A program made the position numbers and the translations under genes. Below, in pieces: positions 23,203 through 29,065 of a DNA stretch of 39,022 nt. The stretch's first letter is position 1. Each line of letters opens with the position of its first letter. A model generated the notes under the pieces. That model worked only from the letters and a program-made list of their open reading frames with translations. It was not told where the DNA came from and did no database searches. Source of the DNA: JBHHWH01 sp046756405 (lineage in GTDB: Bacteria; Actinomycetota; Acidimicrobiia; Spongiisociales; ZC4RG35); NCBI GenBank assembly GCA_046756405.1, contig JBHHWH010000012.1:1-39022 (forward strand). Reading direction: 5' to 3'.

Positions 23203-24263
23203 CCATCCGGATACTCGACTTCGGCAAGGTGGGGTCGCTTCGGTCCCTGGCCATCTTCCATGGCGTCGCCTACGCCCTCCGGGAGGAACATCCCGACGTG
23301 ATCACGCTGACCCGGCCCCTGGACCCCTTTGTCAGCATCGGTCACCACCAGGACGCCAAGACCGAAGTCGATGTGGACTACTGCACCGAAGCAGGGATTC
23401 CCGTCTACCGCCGCGAGGTGGGCGGAGGCGCGGTCTACCTCGACGGGGGCCAGACCTTCTGGCACACCATCTTCCATCAGAGCCGGGTGCCGAGCCGTCT
23501 CGAGGAGATCTACCAGAGGTTCCTTGCCGGCCCGGTCCTGGCCCTAAACCGGATGGGGATCCCGGCGGTGCACCGCCCGGTGAACGACATCCAGGTGGAG
23601 GGCCGCAAGATCGGAGGCACGGGCGCGGCCACGATCGGTGAGGCCATGGTGGTGGCGGGCAGCCTGCTCTTCGACTTCAACTACGAGCTGATGGTGAAGG
23701 TGTTGCGGGTCCCGTCGGAGAAGTTCCGGGACAAGCTCTACGACACCATGAGGGAGTATCTGAGCACCATCGGCCGGGAGCTGGGGGAGGCGGCGCCACC
23801 CCGGAAGGAGGCGGAGAGGATCTTGGTGGAGTGTTTCGCCGAGACCCTCGGCGAGGAGTTGGTCTTTGACGAGCCGAGGACCGACGAGCTAGAGGCGATC
23901 GCCGTCCAGGAGGAGCGTCTCGCCTCCGAGGAGTGGCTCCACCTAGAAGGACTTCCCGCCTCCGGGTCGGGAGTCAAGGTCTCCGAAGGTGTCCACGTCT
24001 ACGAGGGGATGCATAAGGCCCCCGGGGGCCTGGTGAGAGCCACGGTGGCGGTTCGCGACGACCGGATCGACGGGATCCTCATCTCTGGGGATTTCTTCAT
24101 CGAGCCCGCCGAGGCCCTATGGGACCTTCAGGAGTCGTTGGTGGGTGCCCGCTATGTCGAAGAGGACGTCCAGCGCGTGGTGAAGGGCTTCTTGGAGATG
24201 GTGGACACTCCGGGTCTCGACGCCACCGACGTCACCGCCGCCGTCCTGGCCCAGGCCCCCTAG
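23199..24263 (+). CDS. Lipoate-protein ligase-like, sLpl(AB) type, copy 3; last gene of the operon
   Basis: 354 residues. Motifs: PVYRREVGGGAVYLDGGQTF (family motif at 71-77) and Lys137 in GRKIGGTGAA. A C-terminal LplB-like domain begins near VKVSEGVHVYEGMHKAPGGL. It shares start and spacing with the ligase at 18495 more than with that at 20924. Two sLpl(AB)-like genes and a third ligase for three lipoate carriers suggest dedicated pairing. After its TAG the direction of transcription switches, with a weak 8-bp inverted repeat CGCCAACG/CGTTGGCG at 24293 and 24328. Confidence 0.85.
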   Translation: MTIRILDFGKVGSLRSLAIFHGVAYALREEHPDVITLTRPLDPFVSIGHHQDAKTEVDVDYCTEAGIPVYRREVGGGAVYLDGGQTFWHTIFHQSRVPSRLEEIYQRFLAGPVLALNRMGIPAVHRPVNDIQVEGRKIGGTGAATIGEAMVVAGSLLFDFNYELMVKVLRVPSEKFRDKLYDTMREYLSTIGRELGEAAPPRKEAERILVECFAETLGEELVFDEPRTDELEAIAVQEERLASEEWLHLEGLPASGSGVKVSEGVHVYEGMHKAPGGLVRATVAVRDDRIDGILISGDFFIEPAEALWDLQESLVGARYVEEDVQRVVKGFLEMVDTPGLDATDVTAAVLAQAP

Positions 24264-24322
24264 GCGAGTCGGGCGATGACCGCTCCGAACGGCGCCAACG
24301 TCAGGGCGTGAGATGCGTCGCG

Positions 24323-24625
24323 TTACGCGTTGGCGACGACCCGAAACGCGCCTGGACGGCCCTCATCACAGAGGTCCATCAGGGCCTTGATCTCTCCCGG
24401 CGAATCCGGATGGTCTCGCATCTCTTGGATGTCGTCGAGGGTCCGCCAGGGACCGAAGGAGTAGAACTGTCGCGGATCGTCGAGGCTTTGTAACAGCGTG
24501 CCTTTGCCGGGGGGATGGGGAAGGTCTCTGAAGTGATGGCCGAGCCGCGTCCACGCCTCCACGAACTCGCCCTCCTTGCCGGCCTTCACTCGCCAGACGC
24601 CCAGCGTGTAGAACTCGTCGGGCAT
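24323..24625 (-). CDS. Small antibiotic-biosynthesis-monooxygenase (ABM) fold protein
   Basis: 100 residues, with a strong ribosome site (GAGGAGG) before ATG 24625. It reads FYTLGVWRVKAGKEGEFVEA then WTRLGHHF and FYSFGPWRTLDDIQEMRDHP, a dimeric alpha-beta barrel of the ABM kind. Such proteins range from haem-degrading or quinol monooxygenases to stand-alone proteins of unknown role. No catalytic residue is diagnostic. It is the downstream-most gene of the minus-strand block but has a 125-base gap from torD, so it probably has its own promoter. Confidence 0.75.
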   Translation of the reverse strand: MPDEFYTLGVWRVKAGKEGEFVEAWTRLGHHFRDLPHPPGKGTLLQSLDDPRQFYSFGPWRTLDDIQEMRDHPDSPGEIKALMDLCDEGRPGAFRVVANA

Positions 24626-24694
24626 GCTTCAACCTCCTCGGGTTACACACCTGTGGGGGGCATGTTCCTCGCACGCTACACGGTCTCCGGATCG

Positions 24695-24710
24695 GGGTTG
24701 GGCCCAACCC
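24695..24710. repeat. 16-bp perfect palindrome upstream of the ABM-fold gene
   Basis: GGGTTGGG (24695-24702) directly abuts its reverse complement CCCAACCC (24703-24710). It lies between the torD stop and the ABM gene start on the minus strand. It could be a protein-binding site or part of the torD 3' end; no T-tract argues against a simple terminator. Confidence 0.4.
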
Positions 24711-24750
24711 GGGAGGCAGGACGACGGGCCGCTTTTTGCGCAGGTGCTGG

Positions 24751-25623
24751 TCAGGTGCTCTTCAGCCGAGGGAGTCCCGTGTGGGGCTTTAGCTCCTGAA
24801 TCGTGGCGCAGAGGCGGCTGCGCCACGATTTGGTCAGGAGTCGAGGAAAGGGGGAAGTGTCGAATCGGCTTGCCTGACGGGTGGCCTCGGCTGTCAACCA
24901 CTTCAACACCGACCCGGCGTCCTGGTTAACGAGAGAGCGCAGGGCGAAGGCCCGCTCTCCGAGGCGGATCCCCAGCCCCAGCTCCCGGGCACACCGGCCC
25001 AGATCTGCCCGGGTGAGCACCAGGCCGCTGCGGACCGGTGCCAGCAGATAGCCGATCAGCTCCTCTGGCCCTTCGGGCGTTGTCGGCTCTTCTCCGAGGC
25101 CGTGGGGGAGGTAGTCGGGAGCTTCGGGAAGGGCAGCAAGGACCACCTCGGTCAGTAGCTGAGCCCAGCGGTCGAAGGGGGAGGGCGCCAGCCCGGCGAA
25201 GGCGGCCAGATAGGGGCAGAGCCAAGCAGCCAGATGCTCCCACACCAGCACCCCTATGGCATGGTCCACCAGGGACTGTCCCGCTTCATCTTCGGAATCT
25301 CTCCCTTCAGCAAGGCCTGCCCATAGTCCCAGAAGGGACGCCAGGTGATCGGGCTCCGCGGGTGGGGTGAGCCCCACGGCCCGCCAGAATCCGGCGATGC
25401 GGTCCCGGGCCTCCCCACCGATCTTGCCCTGGGGGTCCAGGTAAATGGAGGCATAGGGAGGTAGTTGGTGGACGAAGAGCTCGGTGTGGTCCACCGGGGT
25501 AGGGCCTTCCAAGCCCAGAGCCTGGGCTACGGCCGGGTGGGAAGAGTCTGGACGCTCACTGAGGACGGCGAGGGCCCGGATCAGTTCGGCGCGCTCAGTC
25601 CCGGGGGAGGTCGAAGACGTCAC
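24751..25623 (-). CDS. TorD/DmsD-like molybdoenzyme chaperone
   Basis: About 290 residues from GTG 25623, placed by GGGAGGGTGG upstream. Much longer frames that extend to 26502 run through the permease gene and are not real. The body matches the TorD/NarJ chaperone fold: ELIRALAVLSERPDSSHPAV, then YASIYLDPQGKIGGEARDRI, DHLASLLGLWAGLAEG and AWLCPYLAAF. These chaperones bind the apo-molybdoenzyme and aid cofactor insertion. The probable client is the SoeA-like enzyme at 29066, now 3.4 kb away because an ABC cassette lies between. Its first codons overlap the remnant of a second molybdoenzyme gene. Confidence 0.8.
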   Translation of the reverse strand: MTSSTSPGTERAELIRALAVLSERPDSSHPAVAQALGLEGPTPVDHTELFVHQLPPYASIYLDPQGKIGGEARDRIAGFWRAVGLTPPAEPDHLASLLGLWAGLAEGRDSEDEAGQSLVDHAIGVLVWEHLAAWLCPYLAAFAGLAPSPFDRWAQLLTEVVLAALPEAPDYLPHGLGEEPTTPEGPEELIGYLLAPVRSGLVLTRADLGRCARELGLGIRLGERAFALRSLVNQDAGSVLKWLTAEATRQASRFDTSPFPRLLTKSWRSRLCATIQELKPHTGLPRLKST

Positions 25624-25687
25624 GGGCGACCACCCTCCCCACTTGGCGCCGGCAGTGCTGGCCGGAGCGTCGTTTTGTTGGCGTCCT
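25595..25687 (-). pseudogene. C-terminal remnant of a second SoeA-like molybdoenzyme
   Basis: A minus-strand frame just upstream of and overlapping torD reads SGQHCRRQVGRVVARDVFDL-PRD and stops at 25597-25595. The intact SoeA-like protein contains SGQHCWHQAVRV near its end and finishes RDVFVLPRG. Both patches are in the same order, with the part between them deleted and the 5' side lost after a stop at 25690. DNA at 25600-25626 matches 29071-29097 at 26 of 27 bases. Confidence 0.65.
25600..25626. repeat. 27-base direct repeat, copy 1 (soeA/torD junction)
   Basis: Starts CCCGGGGGAGG and ends CGTCACGGG; differs from 29071-29097 by one base (T at 25611 versus A at 29082). It encodes on the minus strand the last codons of a soeA and the first codons of torD in overlapping frames. 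The two copies flank the ABC cassette. Confidence 0.85.
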
Positions 25688-25781
25688 TCATCCACGGCTA
25701 CCCCCTGGCTCGGGCGAGTTCCGGCCAGTCTACGAACGACTTGGGCTACTTGTCCTGGTGCCTCGGGCCAGCGGTCGGGAA

Positions 25782-26375
25782 TCAGTCCATCTCGGCTTCG
25801 AGAAGGGGAGCTGTTGCGTAGACGACGACTCCGACGACGACGAGTGCTAGGCCAACCAGAGTGACGACGGCGTCCGCTGGGGCGCCCGACATCTCTGCTT
25901 CCACCGGGGAGATCGGGCGGAGGGTGCGGACCATGACCAGGGGAATGACACCCGCTACGGGAAGGATCCACCCTCTGTCTGGTCCCAGCGACCGGGCTCC
26001 GATGAGGCCTAGTCCCGACGCACCCGCGGTCAGCGCCGCCACCTCGACCGCTGTGACCGGTACCACGCCCCGAAGCGGCCACAGGCCGGCTACGCCAGCT
26101 TCCACACCGACAATGATGAAGGCGATTACGGAGACCACTGACAAGACTCGGATGTTGCGTCTCGCCGTGGCCTCCATCTCGGCGAGCCCCGAACCGCCGA
26201 CGATACTGGTCATCGCACCAGCCAGCACCGGATAGAAGGCCACCATTCGTACCAGAGTGGTCTCGTCTCCCAGCAGGAGAGCAGCTGCTGGGCCCACAAG
26301 AGCACCGCCCATCAGAACCGTCAGAGCCAGCGGAATACGTCGTGCCTTGAGAAAGGTCCAACCTGGTCCCCTCAA
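25782..26375 (-). CDS. ABC exporter membrane subunit or accessory membrane protein
   Basis: 197 residues from TTG 26375, overlapping the stop of the next upstream gene (TTGA). About six hydrophobic segments, e.g. IPLALTVLMGGALVGPAAAL, NIRVLSVVSVIAFIIVGVEA and AVVTLVGLALVVVGVVVYAT. No soluble domain or diagnostic motif. Gene order (ATPase, large membrane protein, this one) with four-base overlaps points to an ABC-2-like exporter complex. Substrate unknown. Confidence 0.6.
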   Translation of the reverse strand: MRGPGWTFLKARRIPLALTVLMGGALVGPAAALLLGDETTLVRMVAFYPVLAGAMTSIVGGSGLAEMEATARRNIRVLSVVSVIAFIIVGVEAGVAGLWPLRGVVPVTAVEVAALTAGASGLGLIGARSLGPDRGWILPVAGVIPLVMVRTLRPISPVEAEMSGAPADAVVTLVGLALVVVGVVVYATAPLLEAEMD

Positions 26376-27634
26376 GGGGACACCATCTCTTCGCTGAACC
26401 TCTTCGCGACGGCGCAATCCAGCTCGCCGGATCGCCACAGCTCGGCCAGATACTCCTGGGCTTCCGCCGCGCTGATCCTTTGGCCGGACGAGTTCCCCCC
26501 ATACACGTCGGAGAAGACCACTTCGAAACCAGCCTGGATCAGCATCCATTCTGCCGCCAACACCACCGGATCGGGGTCGATGTGAAGGCGATCGCAGTAG
26601 GACCCAGTAAGTAGCCCTGCTAACCAGAGGGCAAGACCATCATCGCTATATCCCTTCGCGCCGGGTGAGTAGGCCAGAGGAAGGGGGTCCAGCGAAGCGT
26701 CTCCGACCGATGGGCTGTGAAGCACCCTCTCCGGGGTACCAAGCTGGCTTCGGAGAGGTACCACCATGGTATTCACCGTCGCCGCCACGCGCTCCTCCAA
26801 CCCCTCCCAGGCCGGGTGGACGCATACTTCCACCGGGTCCCCTTTGCAGACGTACCGTTCAGGCAGCGCCACCCCGATACGAGGTATCGGGACAACGACC
26901 AAAGCGACTCCGGCCGCCGCTGCTGCTCCAGCCGAGAGCCAGGTGACCAGCCATTCGCGCCGGGTTGGCCGAAGCTGGCTTAACCAGCGGGCCGCGAAGA
27001 TCACAGTGAGAACGGCGAGAGACCCAAGCCAGACCGTCCGCCCTAACGCCAGGCCCGGATGGAGCGTCGCGAACACACCCGGCTCCCCGAAGGTGATTGG
27101 GGCGAGGTCCCCTATCGGGGAGCCGGCGGCCATGCCTGTTAGTGCCCAGGTGCCGACGGCGGCCACTGGGGCTGCCGCTGTGGTTTTCGCTATCGCCCCA
27201 GAGGCTGCTCCCAGAGCAGCGGCCAGGGCCACTGCGGCCACCGAGGCCACCAACACCTCGACCTGCGGTCTGCCCCAAGAAGCCGAGATACCGATCCACA
27301 TTCCCAGGGTCAACGCCGCGCCGAGGTATCCGAGGAGTGCCCACCCGGCGACTGTCCACACGGTTTGAGCCAGACGGTGGAGGATCGGTCGCGGGGTTGC
27401 CGACAGGAGGTCGCCCACGTCTGCGACCTGCTGCTGAGCCGTCGCCCAGGCAGCTATCCCAGCAGTTACCGGCATCACCAAGAACGTGGAGTATTCGAGG
27501 GCGTATCCCCAGTCGTTCCAGAGAACGGGCGGAGCTGTGCCCAAGACCGAGACGAAGATGTAAACCGCGCTCACAGGGGGCAACCCCGCCAGCAGCGTTC
27601 TCCACCCCGGGCCGAGCACGTTAGGCCTGATCAA
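26372..27634 (-). CDS. ABC exporter membrane protein with large extracytoplasmic domain
   Basis: 420 residues from TTG 27634, overlapping the ATPase stop. About six N-terminal transmembrane helices (GLPPVSAVYIFVSVLG, FLVMPVTAGIAAWA, VASVAAVALAAALGAASGA and others) are followed by a ~180-residue C-terminal domain from about RYVCKGDPVEVCVHPAW onward. That domain has Cys pairs and no further helices. This resembles actinobacterial ABC-2-type permeases of unknown substrate. Translational coupling with the ATPase supports one transporter. Confidence 0.65.
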   Translation of the reverse strand: MIRPNVLGPGWRTLLAGLPPVSAVYIFVSVLGTAPPVLWNDWGYALEYSTFLVMPVTAGIAAWATAQQQVADVGDLLSATPRPILHRLAQTVWTVAGWALLGYLGAALTLGMWIGISASWGRPQVEVLVASVAAVALAAALGAASGAIAKTTAAAPVAAVGTWALTGMAAGSPIGDLAPITFGEPGVFATLHPGLALGRTVWLGSLAVLTVIFAARWLSQLRPTRREWLVTWLSAGAAAAAGVALVVVPIPRIGVALPERYVCKGDPVEVCVHPAWEGLEERVAATVNTMVVPLRSQLGTPERVLHSPSVGDASLDPLPLAYSPGAKGYSDDGLALWLAGLLTGSYCDRLHIDPDPVVLAAEWMLIQAGFEVVFSDVYGGNSSGQRISAAEAQEYLAELWRSGELDCAVAKRFSEEMVSP

Positions 27635-28395
27635 GGTCGGCCCTCATAGTCTCCTCTCGCTCCGGCCATAGCGGCTCGATATCCAGCTTCCATCGGAGTG
27701 ATCCCAGCTGTTGGTCGTCCAGCGAGGCCAGCCAGCTCGTCGGGGGAGCCATCAAACATCACCCGACCCCCCAACATGATGAGCACCCGATCGCACACCG
27801 TCGCTACATCGTCCACCAGATGGGTCGCCAGTACCACTGTCGCCGCCTCGGAGTGGGTGCGCATCCACTTCCTGAAGAGGATCCGGTGTTCGGGGTCGAG
27901 GCCCGCCGTCGGCTCATCGAGGAGTACGAGGTCAGGATGGTTGAGGAAGGCTTGGGCTACCTCCACTCTTCGCCGCTGGCCGCCGGAAAGCTTGGAGAGT
28001 CTACGGGAGAGCAAAGGAGCGACTTCTAGCTTCTTCGCCATAGCCTTGACCCGCGTAGGGATCTCCTCTCTCGGGATCTTCTTGAGCCAGGCGATGTACT
28101 CCAGGTAGTCGATCACCCGAACGCTGCCGATGGAGCAGCGGCCTTGCGGGGCGTAACCCAACCGGGCACGAATCCGCTGCCGCTGTGCCGGGTCGGTCGG
28201 ATCCAGTCCGAAGAGTTCCACGCTCCCTTTGTCAGGAACCGCTGAGGTAGCAAGGAGCCGTAGGACCGTGGACTTTCCCGCTCCGTTTGGTCCCAGGAGC
28301 CCCACTACCCCAGAGCCTTCGACACTTAGGTTAAAGGCGCTCAAAACCGGCACGCGACCGTAGGAGAACGACACCCCCTGGAGGCTGAATGCCAT
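27631..28395 (-). CDS. ABC transporter ATP-binding protein
   Basis: 254 residues with every ATPase motif: Walker A GLLGPNGAGKSTVLRLL, signature LSKLSGGQRRRVEVAQAF, Walker B LVLLDEPTAGLDP and the switch histidine in VVLATHLVDD. The Q-loop is YAPQGRCSIG. It is of the exporter (CcmA/antibiotic-efflux) subfamily. Start at ATG 28395, with no strong ribosome site. First gene of the three-gene exporter operon, 50 bases downstream of the small secreted protein. Confidence 0.93.
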   Translation of the reverse strand: MAFSLQGVSFSYGRVPVLSAFNLSVEGSGVVGLLGPNGAGKSTVLRLLATSAVPDKGSVELFGLDPTDPAQRQRIRARLGYAPQGRCSIGSVRVIDYLEYIAWLKKIPREEIPTRVKAMAKKLEVAPLLSRRLSKLSGGQRRRVEVAQAFLNHPDLVLLDEPTAGLDPEHRILFRKWMRTHSEAATVVLATHLVDDVATVCDRVLIMLGGRVMFDGSPDELAGLAGRPTAGITPMEAGYRAAMAGARGDYEGRP

Positions 28396-28445
28396 ATAAC
28401 AAGCCTAATGGCCCGCGGTTGCGGAGACTCTCTTCCCTGATCCGG

Positions 28446-28868
28446 CTATTCGCACTTCAACTTGCTGGCTGAGTTCTCCTTGGCGCTGAGCGTGGAATGA
28501 ACGCTGGTGAACTCCGCCCAACTCTGCATCGTGTACTCGACTCCGGGATCTTCACATGCACCGGGATATCCGTTGTACTTGCCAGTTCCGTGATTTCCTG
28601 GCGGCAGATCCACAGAGGTTGCCCAGAGGTCGTCTGGCCAAAGCGAGATCACCCTGTACAGGCGAACCTCATGCCTATCCTCGCTGCGTTCCCAGGTGCA
28701 GTCCGTGTGCCCGTGAGCGTGGATGTGAGACCCATCCGAGTGAAGCGACGGCTGAAAGGCGGTGATAGAGCATGTATGCCCGAAGGCTGGGATGGCTGCT
28801 CCAATCGCACCTGCCACGAGACCCATGGCGACCACGACCCGTACTCGGTCTCGGTACTTCGCCCTCAT
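28446..28868 (-). CDS. Small secreted protein, unknown function
   Basis: 140 residues from ATG 28868, six bases after GGAAGGAG; ATG 28874 is two codons longer and too close to that site. A signal peptide (RAKYRDRVRVVVAMGLVAGA to PAFGH) is followed by a mature part with four cysteines: HTCSITAFQPSLHSDGSHIH, HGHTDCTWERS, GACEDPG and the terminal LKCE. The His-rich segment (SHIHAHGH) could bind metal. Its position ahead of the ABC genes suggests it is exported with, or serves, that transporter (inference). Confidence 0.65.
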   Translation of the reverse strand: MRAKYRDRVRVVVAMGLVAGAIGAAIPAFGHTCSITAFQPSLHSDGSHIHAHGHTDCTWERSEDRHEVRLYRVISLWPDDLWATSVDLPPGNHGTGKYNGYPGACEDPGVEYTMQSWAEFTSVHSTLSAKENSASKLKCE

Positions 28869-28908
28869 AGTCATCTCCTTCCCCGATGACATTGCCGTAA
28901 TGGTTGTT

Positions 28909-28955
28909 AACCTAGCCCCCCCCCAGCTCGATGTGTCAAGTACGACTGATGTCAA
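28909..28955 (-). promoter_or_regulatory. Putative promoter with a nine-G tract in the spacer
   Basis: On the minus strand two TTGACA boxes occur (28955-28950 and 28939-28934). The second is followed by a 19-base spacer containing nine consecutive G (28924-28916) and then TAGGTT (28914-28909). It lies 41 bases before the secreted-protein start. A 17-base spacer would be optimal, so a loss of two G would improve the promoter. Confidence 0.45.
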
Positions 28956-29065
28956 GGACGACTGGGCTTCGAACCGACGTAGGCTGGCTCTCTTCATGGA
29001 GACCAAGAGGCCGGGGACTTCCAAGTTGTGCTTCGGCTCGGGAAGGTCCAGGGACGAATTGGGGG

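Noticed and set aside
24293..24335. Terminator after the sHdr operon
   Set aside because: The 8-bp inverted repeat has a 27-base loop and no T-tract and overlaps the neighbouring gene; too weak to call.
24751..26502. 583-codon minus-strand frame as a single TorD protein
   Set aside because: The part upstream of 25623 runs through the membrane-protein gene and shows Arg/Ser-rich shadow sequence. The TorD homology starts after GTG 25623, which has a ribosome site.
28960..29000. tRNA-like T-loop (GGTTCGAAG on the minus strand)
   Set aside because: The flanking bases do not form a T-stem and no acceptor or anticodon arm is present.
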